Below are positions 1 to 23,915 of a stretch of 64,000 nucleotides of DNA, one piece after another. The translations under genes were made by a program, and so were the position numbers. This DNA is from Glandiceps talaboti (lineage: Eukaryota > Hemichordata > Enteropneusta > Spengelidae), in the NCBI RefSeq assembly GCF_964340395.1, contig NC_135567.1, positions 15,773,806-15,837,805 of the forward strand, written 5' to 3'. The notes beneath the pieces were generated by a model. That model was not told the DNA's origin. It ran no database searches and was given only the letters and a program-made list of their open reading frames with translations. Numbering within the stretch: the first letter of the stretch is position 1; every line of letters begins with the position of its first letter.

Positions 1-19
1 TGCTGTTGACCGAAAAACC

Positions 20-760
20 AAAAGATCGCTATTTTGTTGGGAACCTGAAAGATCAATGCCAGGCAATTATACGTACATACTTACCATCTGGGATTGGAGA
101 TTTGATCTACAACTTGTAAATATTTTATCGAGAACCTTATAGAGTGACGCAAGGCAATTATACTTACTGTCTAGAATTAGAGATGTTCTCTACAACTTGT
201 CAATATTTTTTCGAGAACCTTATAGAATGACGCAAGGCAATTTGATGAGCACACGTACCATTTAGGATTGGAGATTTTATTTACAACTCATAAATATTTT
301 GTCAAGAGCCTTTATATAGAACGACGCACGGCAATTATATGAACATGCTTACCGTCTAGATTGGAGATTTTATCTACAACTTGTGAATATTTTGTTGAGA
401 ACCTTAAAGTGTGATGCAAGGCAATTATACTTACTGTCTAGAATTAGAGATTTTATCTACATATTTTATAAAGTGTGATGCAAGGAAATTATACGAACAT
501 GTTTGCCAGCTAGAATTGGAGCTTTTATCTACAATTTACAATTTTCTGTCAAGAACGCTTACAGTCTAGAATTGAAGAATTATCTATAATACACAAGTAT
601 TTTGTCAAAAATGTTATAGAACGACACAAGGCAATTATAAGAACACGCTTACTGTCAGAGATTTTACAACTTGTAAATTTTTTACTGAGAACCTTAAAAA
701 ATGGCACAAAGCAATTATACGAGGACACTTGCTGCCTGAGATTGGAGAACTTATTTACAA
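20..760. repeat. Satellite-like tandem array, unit about 90 bp
   Basis: About eight diverged units recur, each carrying a core like caaggcaattatac (near 60, 151, 232, 325, 417, 480, 627 and 708), followed by a stretch like gagattttatctacaacttg. Spacing is irregular, mostly 80-95 bp with one longer gap. The short open frame inside it (549-794, minus) is repeat-derived and is not called as a gene. Confidence 0.75.
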
Positions 761-1209
761 CTGATAGCAAAGGAACAATTTTCCCTGATATCAAAGTTGT
801 TCGAATCTCTCCAATCTTTTCCGGAAGAAATTTTATTCTTGACTGTGGTAATTATATTAAAGCAGGTGATCTAAACGTTATTGAAATTTGATAATTTAGC
901 AATTAATGTAGTTTGTAAAATGTGAGTTTTTTAAAAGCTAGTCTGAACTTTGGAACTTTGTGGAAAGTTTTGAATGTTGTTCAAACTATCCAGTCTTCGC
1001 ATGTGTTTTGTAATCTTTTAATATGAAGAGTACCTTGCATGGAATTTTTTAATTTTTAAAAATATAAAATGCTAAAGTGAATAGTAGCTGATAAGTAAAG
1101 ACCAGGTCATGCACTGATATAGGCAGCAAAGCACAATATAAGTCAATCTCATGAGCCAAAGCAATGGTTCACAGCAGCTTAGGAGTATGTCAGAGTATCT
1201 TCTGTTACG

Positions 1210-1500
1210 TCAGGGTCCTGAAACATGTTTGTGCACACGGCTCTTGAAGGACTGGGCATAATCGTCACTGATTACTCCGACTACAATGTCAGGGAGTCCA
1301 TTCCAGACATGGACCGCAGTGTGGATGAAAGTTCTGCCAGTGGAGTAAGTTCTTGAAACTGGTTCGATGAATGCATGACTTGGCATTGACAAACCGGTGC
1401 GAGTTGCTCGTCCAATATCATGTACGGCTGAGGTAGCGTTGCCTTCAGGAACATTTACTAATTTCAAACTTGTATAAAGATGCACAATTTGAAATAAATG
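1210..1500 (-). mobile_element. Degraded LINE fragment, C-terminal end of ORF2
   Basis: The minus-strand reading frame contains a stretch ending TAVHVWNGLPDIVVG followed by SFKSRVHKHV. This matches the usual tail of non-LTR retrotransposon reverse-transcriptase polyproteins (F...WN.LP......S...FK..L...L). The frame is only about 90 residues, with no polymerase core, so this is a 5'-truncated dead copy. The clade cannot be assigned. Confidence 0.6.
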
Positions 1501-2944
1501 TCATATTTTGTATGCAATGTTAAATCCATGGCAGCAATATTCATTGTACAATGTGTAAACCAATATTATGAATAAATTGTTAGTAACAAAATCAAACTTT
1601 TGTTCCAAACACAAACTTGAAATTGAACCTGAAGTTTTCAACTGAAAAACTAGTCTTTGTTAACAGATTGGCTCAATATTCAGAACTCATGACCTTATAT
1701 GGACATGTGAGCTTATATAAGGGTTCAGTTTGCCTTCTAAACCAATTTGACACACTACTGATGCACATCATTTCTAGTGATGCACCAAAATTTGATGTTC
1801 CCCTATCTTTTGATATATGGCCAGTGACTCACAAGAAATCAGTTTTTCTCTTTTTGACTCATAACAACAAATTTGGCTTTCATTAGAGGGCACACTGTAA
1901 GGGTCTTAGGTGCCTGGAAGTTTATAGCGCCCTCTATCTCTGTTCTATGAAGGTTGCCATGATGTTGACATTCTTCACTTCCCATTCAAAGTGCGTAGTT
2001 TCAGTGTCTAAGATTTTAACTTTGTCCTGTGAATAAAATATTTAGTCCATGGGTAGATGCTAATATTCAATAAATACATCAATTAGTCATCACGCTTAAT
2101 TAGTAATTAATATGCTCTCTTTAATGCAAATTTAAAAGGTGTTGGCTTAAAATTACCGTATTTACTTGTGTTAGCGCCCTCACACGGCCAGGCAATCACC
2201 CAATGCCTTTGCTTAGACATGTCTATTTTTAGAATAGTTGCAGTTTACCGCCCACCCACCTTCCCAACCATGTATTTGTTCATCAAGAAAGACTGGCAAA
2301 TCCACAATAACGGATAAATTCACAGTAACGATCATGGGTACTTGAATGTGTTTAACACATTAAAATCATTCAATCAGTATCACTCAATCAGTCAATCAAA
2401 CAAGAGAAATGCTGAAGCACTCAAAAAATCTGTTCTGTTCAATGGTTGTGAAAGGTTTATTCCAAACTAAAGTCATGCTTGATACATCTTTACTTTTTGC
2501 GTAAAAATTGACAAAAAATTAAAACGTGTGGGAATTTTGAATATCATCTCTGTTCATTTTTGGATTTGACTATCATCTCCGCTCTCGCCTAGCATTTCCC
2601 AAATAGCTGTGTTCAAACCTAAAAATAGAAACACTGATGTTCATGATATGGTAATCATGTTTACATTGTACTGCACTCTCATTGGTTCTAATCACATGGT
2701 GACACTATATCACAGCACGCAAATTTCAAAAATGAATAAGAATTTGCACCAGCAAAAAAACCCCCAATAAACTTCAATATCTAGCATTTTCTCACGCCAA
2801 GAATCATGTTTTTCAGCCCAAAACACACATCTCTGAGGCAATCATTTTCATTTGAACAATTTCCTATCTACATGCCCAAAGTAATGTCCCCAACAAATAC
2901 CAAGGCAATCGGTCTGGCTGTTTTTGATTTTAAATCATTTACAC

Positions 2945-3011
<67 letters not shown>

Positions 3012-3326
3012 TACACATTTCAGCATGCCTATAGCACTACTGAACCTCAGTTCATTTGTGCTAAAAAAACGAATACAAATTTCACCAACTTTTTGTCTCT
3101 AGCGTTATTAAAGTAAAAAAATTTTGTACATTCACTGGCTGGCCTCATACACCATGAGTGTTGCGCTGTCTTCCTGAAGAAGGCTTTGTGTGTGGGGCCA
3201 AAATGTTAAACAGTAGAAGCTGTGTCTTGCTAACTAACAATCCCATAAAAATGTTGCAGAAGTGCTCAATGATCAAATTTGAGTTATCAAAAATCTTTGA
3301 CCATGAGTAGAAATATCGATACGTAT
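1501..3326. other. Intergenic region downstream of MANBA; no gene seen
   Basis: This stretch lies between the LINE fragment and the MANBA stop codon. It is AT-rich and has scattered short repeat pieces (for example agcgccctc motifs) and a (CA)n microsatellite at about 2947-3007. The open frames at 1617-1886 and 2806-3102 have no recognisable protein content; the second is mostly the CA repeat. Part of it probably holds the MANBA 3' UTR, but I could not pick a convincing poly(A) signal. Confidence 0.5.
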
Positions 3327-16380
<13,054 letters not shown>

Positions 16381-16506
16381 TCTTCAATCCACTGTTTACA
16401 TACACGTAGCATTGGTTGACCTTAAATTCAAAACATCACCTCAGCCTCATGTTTACTGACCAAAATAGAGGTCATCTAGGGTGACTGTTACTATCGAAAA
16501 TGTTGT

Positions 16507-16518
16507 CAACACGTGTTG
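16507..16518. promoter_or_regulatory. E-box palindrome CAACACGTGTTG
   Basis: A perfect 12-bp palindrome with the CACGTG core (16510-16515), bound by basic helix-loop-helix factors in animals. It is about 130 bp upstream of the MANBA start codon. Confidence 0.45.
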
Positions 16519-16781
16519 AATCAGGTGACAGTCAGAAGTGACATGACTCCCTAGGCTTATAAATAAAATTAGAAAACATCCCAATATGGCAAGTTCGCAC
16601 ATATTTATCACATTGGTGGATAGTCAGTGACGTAGAATAACTCATTTTATGATATAATGTAATATTTTACGTTAAATTATATCATTTTCGGGACAGATGT
16701 CTAAATATGCACTTCTGCATTTCTCGATAACTTAGCGGGTCTTAAATCTCGTGTAATGCGTGATGTTATCACAAGCGTGAT

Positions 16782-16791
16782 TTCACGTGAA
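16782..16791. promoter_or_regulatory. E-box TTCACGTGAA, CLEAR-like
   Basis: A perfect palindrome containing TCACGTGA, the centre of the CLEAR motif (GTCACGTGAC) used by TFEB-type factors at lysosomal genes. It lies 21 bp before the SH3BP5 ATG and about 400 bp upstream of MANBA. Function is inferred. Confidence 0.45.
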
Positions 16792-16811
16792 GTAGTCATT
16801 GTCATTTCAAA

Positions 16812-16901
16812 ATGGCAGAAGTCCGTGATGTGAAAACTGAGAACGGAGAAGATCAGAGTGATTGTACAGATGATGATGAAACACTGGACCCCAGAGTAAA
16901 G
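16812..16901 (+). CDS. SH3BP5: SH3BP5 exon 1
   Basis: Starts [17 protein letters not shown] and ends DETLDPRVK; the acidic lead followed by DPR is typical of the family. Donor AAG|GTAAAA, phase 0. No earlier in-frame ATG was needed to reach the family start. Confidence 0.85.
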
Positions 16902-19900
16902 GTAAAATCAAAATTTGATATAAATCTGTGAATATGGAATGCAGAAAGATGTCGCAAATTTTGTGGGGCTATCGATGCGCGATTTTATGTCCACGAACCT
17001 AACATAAACAATAATTAGAATTTAGTGTACGTGTTCGCCAGATCAGGACACGCACATAACTGTCATCTAAATTATATTGTGTACATTTGCAGATCACTTA
17101 TGCCGTTGTTTAAAATCAATCTGTGTGCACGCTTGTTAATTTTGTTCATTACCAAATAAACTACTTCCGTATTTTTAACGACTTCAGGTCATTCATTGCG
17201 TTTTAAATCTGATTAAATCAATAATTTGTGTTTGTGATGCAAATTTTGTTATTGACTGTCAGTGACACAGTTTTGGTCAACGTCGCCTTGTAGGATAAAC
17301 ACAATCTCTACATAAACTTAATATTTTGCCAACAGCGATAATGTAATCGTGTTGTAATTACATAATGTCACGGAAACTCTAGCGTTACTGAAAATAGGAA
17401 ATACACCAATGTAATTAAAATCAGTTCACGTGCTTTATTTTTAGCCCCATGCCCAGTCTATTTCCTTCTCATAAGTTATTTGTAGTTCGATTTTGTTGTT
17501 CCGGGCGGGAGTGAGCGCTTTTCTAACAAGGAACTTCAAAACGATATTATACAAGGAAATAGAGCTAGTGAACCATAATCGCCACATCAGATTTGAAATA
17601 CAGATATTAGTTGTGCACGTAGCAAAGTTTCAACTCTGTGCAGAAGATGCCAATCAGGCATCTGCCTAGGTAGTCAGTCTCAAAGGGACACCTTGATGGG
17701 GCACCATCACACATCGGTCAACCTCTGCCTCGGATAACAAACTAATTTCTGTCCCTGTATGCCCATTAGCTGTCAAAAGGTTAACTCAGTGTTTCACATG
17801 TATATCATAGTAGATTAGCAGTCCTCTACCAGAGCTAATATTAAAGTGTACATGCAAAGGTACATACTTTTTTTCGTAATTATGTTCTGGTGAAAACGGG
17901 TTTTGAAGTTGACCTTCTGGTTCGACCATAATGGCTTTGCATGTAAAGATACACTGACGAATGCGTTTGTGTTCCCGAAGTGACGTCATAAAGTTCCAAA
18001 TCCTGTCCTATCCATATGCAAATGAGAGGTACTTACCTGAAGGTGCTCTGTGGCTGAGCCAAGAGTGCCTCATTTTTCGCGCAATTTCTCGTGTTAGAAT
18101 TATATTGTACTATTACAAACCCGATTTCCTTTATTTTTATGGCAAAATAAACATAATTACGAAAAAAAGTATGTACCTTTGCATGTACACTTTAAAGTTT
18201 GTGTAGCGGGTTATAACCATAGACCCTCCACCAAGTGTCTATGTTATAACCAACTCCTTGTCTGAGTTGCTGCTGAAGTCTTATCAGTATTGGATAGTGT
18301 AAGACAAAGGGGGATTTAGAAGATGTGAATTGGGTTGACCTTTGTAGTTCAAGTAAAACCATAGACCCTACACCCTCATGGGGTCTATGCTAAAACTCAG
18401 ACCACTATAACCATAGACAATAGAGAAGGACCTCTATTGTCTATGCTATAACCAGTCCAGCAAACAACTGCATTGTTTATTCCACTGGTGTCTATTGTAT
18501 ACTTGTGTATCTGGTGATAACCAACTCCTTGTCACTGCCTTATTGATTATCTTTCCAATGATGGCTATATGTTCTACTTAGTAGCTAACCCTACATGTAA
18601 CTCCCTAGCTTGGCTACAATTGTGTATTTGTATTTAAGACAAAGGGTTTTTTTTTGTATGTAACCAGTTGTGCCCTTTATCATTCAAAAATTGAAAAACA
18701 AATATTGCAGGTCAAAATGATAAAAAACTGAGTTACTACATAGTAGGGGGATAGGTCAATCTGATTAAGATCTGATGTAGTGAACTCAAGCAATTTCTTT
18801 ATGTAGCTCTTACGTTTATTGTCGTTTGTTCTTTTTTTGTTCTGTGAGTGCCTGATACCTACATCTGACACAAAATCATAGGTGTTCTCGTACCACATTC
18901 ATACTTACGATTAGCCAATCAGAATCCATCTTACAAGAAAACACCCAGTGTTCAAAATTGAGAAAGAGAACCACCAAACAATAACGATAACATCCTTATT
19001 GTCGGACAGAGTGCTTCTTTCACTTTCAAATCAGGTCACAGTGGTTAGTTGTCAGCAATGTGGCCTTGATAAATATATTCCTTTTTCTCATAAATGCATC
19101 ATGATTTTCATTTCTCTTTTTTCAGGAAGAGCTTGAGCAGCTAAACAAAGCCACCGATGCCATCAATAGTCTTGAATTGGAACTAGATGTAAGTGGCCAC
19201 CAATAGAGGGCGCCCTTCAAGGGCATTAGCTAATTTGAATCACGAGTTTTACCTAAAGGTTTAATATTTCCATATATAAAAACTCATCTAGTGTTATATT
19301 TCTGTTGATTTATGTTTTTGAATGGGTGTGAAACCTCCAAATTATATTGACAAATTCATTTGCATTTTCTTAAACCAAATATATATATAGGAAGGATGAT
19401 ATTCAATGATACAGGATTTTTCTTAGTATACAGTGTGGCGTGGAAGTCAGGGTGTTGACCAAGAAATCAAATGATGTTAATTTTATTACATGCCTAGGTG
19501 GTCAAATTCTATTGTGGGTATCAAGAATTGAAGCTGTCTAAAAAAAAAATTTTTAAATTAATTTGACAGGATGCACGGGCAGCCTTCAGACAGTCCCTGA
19601 CAGAGTCTACCAATGCATTGAATGCTGAGGCTAAGAAGCTAGGGTCATGTATAGATAAAGCTAGACCATACTATGAGGCCAGGCAGACAGCTAAGGAGGT
19701 AAGATTGATGAACACTGGGTGCACTATGATAATATTATTCAAATGTTGGCCAAGGAATTTAGATATTCAGAAGCAATCAGCAGCGGTGTAGATGAAACAA
19801 ATATCTTGGAGATTCGAGACTGAAAACTTGACTACTGATTTTCCTACAATGAAATGATTATGGAACTTATCATATACCTATACCCAGATCAATCATTCTT

Positions 19901-22900
19901 GATTATATTTAACGCGAAAAATCACTTCTGATATGGTACGGTAAAGGTCATGATATTCTCGTTAAATGTCACCAGAAAAAACCTGTCTCTGATTGCCTGT
20001 CACTGATATCTGAAATCAGAAAATGAATTATGTTAAATTACGTTATGTGCTGGAAGTCACACAATACTTTCGTCCAAGTCATCAACAATGGGCTTACAAG
20101 GCCTATTAGTGTTTATTGTAATTAAGATGTATTTGTCGCTTGAGAAATTATAACCTGTTACCTAAACTGTTCAGCCTGCAATGTTGGACATGTATATTCC
20201 CCAGCATGCATTGCTGCAGGAGATATATCCAGCATAGGGAATATGGACAGTGGTTTCCCTAGACTCTAATCTGGGTGGTCTCATAGACAGCGCCCCCAAC
20301 GGTGAGAGTCTGGGTAACTGAGACTCTACTTACAGCTGTCATTATTTCTGTCCTAGGCACAACAACTGATCCAAGATGCTGCATTGAAATTTGAGAGAGC
20401 TAACAGTATGTTGGCTGCTGCTAAGGAGATGGTTGATGTAGCTGAGCACGGATTGATTGTGGAGAAGAGAACGTTTGACGCTAACTGGCAGGAAATGTTG
20501 AATCATGCTACTATGAAGGTAAAAATTATACAATGTGCATTGACTAATACTACTATGGTAACTGAGGTCTTGGTTTACAGTTTTCATGACATGTGACTAA
20601 TACTACTCTGGCAACTGAGGTTTTGATTTACTTGACACAACATAAACTATTGTTGTGATATGTTTAATACAACTCTGGCAACTGAGGTCTCGGTTTGCTT
20701 AGATATAAACTAAAACTATTATTAACATGTGACTGCTACTACTCTGGCAAGTGAGGTCTTGGTTTACTTAGACACAAACAAAAACTATATTGTGACGTGT
20801 GACTGATACTACTCTGGCAATCAAGGTTTCGGTTACTCAGATAGACAAACTTACTTGTGACATGTGACTACTACTCTGGTAACCAAGGTTTCGGTTTACT
20901 TAGACAAACTAAAACTATTGCTGTGACATGTGACTGATACTACTCCGGTAACCGAGGTCTCGGTTTACTTAGCCACAAACTAAAAGTATTATTGCAACAT
21001 GTCATCAGATATTTCAAATGCATAAATTTTTCTGTAATATTGGATACGAGTACACATGTTTGTCTTTGAGAGCTCTAAAATTTGGATCTTCATAATTTTG
21101 CTTGGTGGTGATACAAACTCGTGTTGCATTGGTCAATAAATAACTGCTATCTTTGTGTCATCCAATCATATTCCATGTTAGAAATTTTTTAATGAGATAG
21201 AATGTGAAAGATATGTGGTTGAACTTGGGATACAAACTCTAACCTTATTGGTTGATTGGTAGCTGTTGTCTTTGTGTCATCCAATCATATTTCATATTAC
21301 AAATGTTTAGGTAAATGAAGCAGAGCATGAGAGACATGTGGTTGAACTTGAACATCAAAGAACAGCTTGGGATTTTGAAGATGCTGAGAAACTGGTGAAA
21401 AAATTACAGAAGTCGTTGAAAAAAAACATCAGTAAATCAAGGTGAGATTTTTACTGATTTCTGACTTGGGATAATGTGTGTGTGTATGTGTGTGTGTGTG
21501 TCTGTCAGTGTGTCTGTGTGTGTGTCTGTCTGTGTGTGTTTGTGTGTGTCTGTATGTCTGTTAGTTTGTGTGTGTGCTGTGTCTGTGTGTGTCTGTATGT
21601 CTGTGTTTGTGTGCCTGTGTATGTCTGTTAGTTTGTGTGTGTGTGCTGTGTCTGTGTGTGTCTGTGTATGTCTGTCTGTGTTTGTGTGTGTCTGTATGTC
21701 TGTTAGTTTGTGTGTGTGCATGTGTATATATGTGTGTGTATGCAGTTCCATACAATGCAAATGAAAACAAGACCTGTGCCATGTAGACTAAAATCTCACG
21801 TACAGTTTTCAAATTTGTGTTTGAAATGAAAGTGCAATACTTGGACAAGATATCACAAGAATATTAACATTTGTGTGTTGTTATACTTATCATTTGTGTT
21901 AAGTTGTCTGACAGTAATTAATATTTGATTCACACTCTATTCTTTTCTAGGCCGTACTTTGATATGAAACATCAATTTAACCAACAGTTAGAGGTAAGTA
22001 TCCCATTACTTTTAACTCAATCCCCAGGATGAAAAGGAAAGATTTACCACACTAGAAAAGAAACTTCATAAAGCTAAGTAGTCTGACTCCCTAGTACTCT
22101 TGAAAATGTAATTCCACACTTATGGTTTATTTTGTCTGCAGGATCAAAGAATATGTTTGCCATGCCAAGCAATGATATTTGTAAAACTAAGCAGTCCTAC
22201 TCCCTAGCCCACTTGAAAATGTAATTCCACACTTATGGTTTATTTTGTCTGCAGGATCAAAGAATATGTTTGCCATGCCAAGCAATGATATTTGTAAAAC
22301 TAAGCAGTCCTACTCCCTAGCCCACTTGAAAATGTAATTCCACACTTATGGTTTATTTTGTCTGCAGGATCAAAGAATATGTTTGCCATGCCAAGCAATG
22401 ATATTTGTAAAACTAAGCAGTCCTACTCCCTAGCCCACTTGAAAATGTAATTCCACACTTATGGTTTATTTTGTCTGCAGGATCAAAAGAATACGGTTAC
22501 CATGCCAAACAATGATATTTGTAAAGCTAAGCAGTCCTACTCCCTAGCCCGCTTGAAAATGTAATTCCACACTTATGGTTTACTTTTGTGTGCAGGATCA
22601 AAAGAATACGGTTAACATGCCAAACAAAGACAATTGGAAAGCTAAGCAGTCCCACACCCTAGCCCGCTTGAAATATTTTGTTTACCTTTCTCTGCAGGAT
22701 AAAAAGAAAAGAGTTACCTCCTTAGAGAAGAAAGTTTGTAAAGCTAAGCAGTCCTACTCCCTAGCGCTCAAGACACTTGAAGCAATTAGTGATAGAATAC
22801 ATCGTCAACGGAGCAGCAAGAAGATGACAATGGGACCGAGGGGACACGGTGTCGGAGCTGAGGCACCAGAGATTCAGGAACCTAAGGAGAATACGAAACC

Positions 22901-23915
22901 AGAACAGAGTCCATGTGAAACTTTAGAGGACATTGATAAGGAGTTTATTGTACTGCCGCATCGGAACAATTCTCTTAAAAGACATTCATTGCCACATCCC
23001 CGAGTTCGGGCGCTGTCTGACGGTGCTATGCCCGATCCTCACTCAATAATGCTAGCATATGAATCAACCGAACATCTTGATGAAGATGGCTGGGATACAG
23101 CAAGTCATTCAACGGTAGGTGATGACGCAGATCGTGATGATTACCTCGAGTTTATGGCACCGCCAAAAGAAAACCGAGTCGTTGCAACGCAGACTGATGA
23201 TGCGCCAGGGTCTGGAGTGATTGACAGTACTTGTGAAGTCAAAATGAGGCTACATCAGGATCTTGACACAGTGTCAGAATCCACAGAGGCGTCGTCGATG
23301 GCAGCTGATACCACTACGTCCCAAGAACCCGTAAAAAGCGACAAATCAGAAGAATCGATAGTTAACGATGGTTGTGATGATTTGTCTGAGAAAACGGAGA
23401 CTCTGACACTTAAAAATAATTTGAAAACGTCAACAAAACAAGAATCGAGTACAAATACGCAAGACGCAATGCAAGACACTAAGGAGGCTAAGAATATTGT
23501 TTCGGATATGGGAGAGACTTTGTTACAAACGAATGATTCACAAGAATCTGTGAAAGATGAGGATGGGAAGGTTCAGAATACTGCATCAGATGAGGTTCAG
23601 AATACTGCATCAGATGAGGTTCAGAATACTGCATCAGATGAGGTTCAGAATACTGCATCAGATGTGTCAGAAACGACTAATTCTACATCAACAGAACAAG
23701 AAGAAAATGTAAAAACGCAGGAAGAAATTCAAGACGAGTCAACAGAGCAGCTTGATGGGTCACCAGAATCTGTGGAGACGCAGTCAATGGAGGCTAACCC
23801 AGCTGCTACTAGTACTACCTGTGAGGAGACAAAAAATATAGAGAAGGCAGATGAAAGAAATGATAGCATAAAAGCAGTGACGCTTATACAAGATGTGCAG
23901 GATACTCATTTGTAA
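16812..23915 (+). CDS. SH3BP5: SH3BP5/SH3BP5L-type Rab11 exchange factor, 7 exons
   Basis: SH3BP5 family proteins (REI-1 in nematodes) are coiled-coil guanine-nucleotide exchange factors for Rab11; vertebrate SH3BP5 also binds BTK and JNK. Exons: 16812-16901, 19126-19188, 19570-19698, 20357-20518, 21311-21441, 21951-21993, 22698-23915. All junctions are GT/AG and in frame, giving 611 residues. Conserved blocks are DPRVKEELEQLN (exons 1-2), YYEAR (3), WQEMLNHAT (4), [10 protein letters not shown] (5-6) and LEAISDRIH...[11 protein letters not shown] (7). The N-terminal about 260 residues form the coiled-coil exchange domain. The tail (about 350 residues, Glu/Asp/Ser/Thr-rich) is longer than in human SH3BP5 (455 aa total) and carries an 8-residue repeat. 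Single-copy status relative to SH3BP5L cannot be judged. Confidence 0.93.
17841..18195. mobile_element. piggyBac-type MITE with TTAA ends
   Basis: About 350 bp in SH3BP5 intron 1. TTAA at 17841-17844 and 18192-18195 flank inverted repeats of at least 40 bp, starting agtgtacatgcaaaggtaca at the left and ending tgtacctttgcatgtacact at the right. TTAA duplication is the piggyBac signature. It has no transposase and is therefore non-autonomous. Confidence 0.8.
19126..19188 (+). CDS. SH3BP5: SH3BP5 exon 2
   Basis: A 63-bp exon encoding [20 protein letters not shown] plus D, the first coiled-coil heptads (human ELEKLNQSTDDINRRETELE). Acceptor TTTCAG, donor GTAAGT. Confidence 0.9.
19570..19698 (+). 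CDS. SH3BP5: SH3BP5 exon 3
   Basis: Encodes [18 protein letters not shown], then [20 protein letters not shown], matching the K.IGKA...PYWEARR segment. Acceptor GACAG, donor GTAAGA; phase 0 on both sides. Confidence 0.9.
20255..20330. mobile_element. Short hairpin MITE, copy 2
   Basis: Contains tctcatagacagcgccccca and gagagtctgggtaactgaga, related to the element at 13561-13643. It lies in SH3BP5 intron 3, about 25 bp before the exon 4 acceptor. Confidence 0.55.
20357..20518 (+). CDS. SH3BP5: SH3BP5 exon 4
   Basis: Encodes [31 protein letters not shown] and [19 protein letters not shown]...AE..L and WQEMLNHAT are the best conserved motifs of the family. Acceptor CCTAG, donor GTAAAA. Confidence 0.93.
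20575..20995. repeat. Tandem repeat, unit about 70 bp
   Basis: Six units share acatgtgactgatactactc, then ggcaactgaggt and ggtttacttaga. It is in SH3BP5 intron 4. Confidence 0.8.
21311..21441 (+). CDS. SH3BP5: SH3BP5 exon 5
   Basis: Encodes [20 protein letters not shown], then [18 protein letters not shown]; human has RVMEAE...L.K.LKRAINKSKP. Acceptor TTTAG, donor AG|GTGAGA, phase 2. Confidence 0.9.
21472..21740. repeat. (GT)n-rich / (GTCT)n compound repeat
   Basis: Imperfect tgtgtgtctg units in SH3BP5 intron 5 create Cys/Val frames on the plus strand and Thr/His frames on the minus strand. They are not genes. Confidence 0.9.
21951..21993 (+). CDS. SH3BP5: SH3BP5 exon 6 (43 bp)
   Basis: Encodes [15 protein letters not shown] after completing the split Arg codon; human SKPYFELKAKYYVQLE. 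Acceptor TTCTAG, donor GAG|GTAAGT. Confidence 0.9.
22028..22697 (+). pseudogene. Tandem array of decayed SH3BP5 exon 7 starts
   Basis: Six copies of the acceptor plus the first about 75 bp of exon 7 precede the real exon. Copies start after ..CAG at 22028, 22142, 22255, 22368, 22481 and 22596; the middle four are 113 bp apart. The copy at 22028 is closest to exon 7 in its first codons ([17 protein letters not shown]) but then hits TAG. Copies 22142-22368 are almost identical to each other and frame-damaged. Copy 22481 is open for about 27 codons then TAA. Copy 22596 stays open into exon 7. Confidence 0.85.
22698..23915 (+). CDS. SH3BP5: SH3BP5 exon 7, last coding exon
   Basis: Starts [20 protein letters not shown] after CTGCAG and runs through [12 protein letters not shown] and [11 protein letters not shown] (residues about 251-261) into an acidic, low-complexity tail ending VQDTHL and TAA. 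The frame is also open upstream to 22575 through a duplicated pseudo-exon, so a longer form using the acceptor at 22595 is possible (34 extra residues). Confidence 0.9.
   Translation, partial: DKKKRVTSLEKKVCKAKQSYSLALKTLEAISDRIHRQRSSKKMTMGPRGHGVGAEAPEIQEPKENTKPEQSPCETLEDIDKEFIVLPHRNNSLKRHSLPHPRVRALSDGAMPDPHSIMLAYESTEHLDEDGWDTASHSTVGDDADRDDYLEFMAPPKENRVVATQTDDAPGSGVIDSTCEVKMRLHQDLDTVSESTEASSMAADTTTSQEPVKSDKSEESIVNDGCDDLSEKTETLTLKNNLKTSTKQESSTNTQDAMQDTKEAKNIVSDMGETLLQTNDSQESVKDEDGKVQNTASDEVQNTASDEVQNTASDEVQNTASDVSETTNSTSTEQEENVKTQEEIQDESTEQLDGSPESVETQSMEANPAATSTTCEETKNIEKADERNDSIKAVTLIQDVQDTHL
23568..23663 (+). repeat. In-frame 24-bp coding repeat, four copies
   Basis: Four consecutive 24-bp units encode (E/K)VQNTASD in the acidic tail of SH3BP5. 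The last three units are identical at DNA level except for the final boundary, which suggests recent expansion. Confidence 0.9.

Larger units (their letters stand above)
16381..16811. promoter_or_regulatory. Divergent promoter between MANBA and SH3BP5
   Basis: Only 431 bp separates the two start codons, which face away from each other, so the region must hold both 5' UTRs and probably one bidirectional promoter. Visible motifs are CACGTG in the palindrome CAACACGTGTTG (16507-16518), a second CACGTG in TTCACGTGAA (782-791 of the 16 kb block, so 16782-16791), and an inverted CCAAT near 16611. No clear TATA box sits at a fixed distance from either ATG. Confidence 0.6.
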
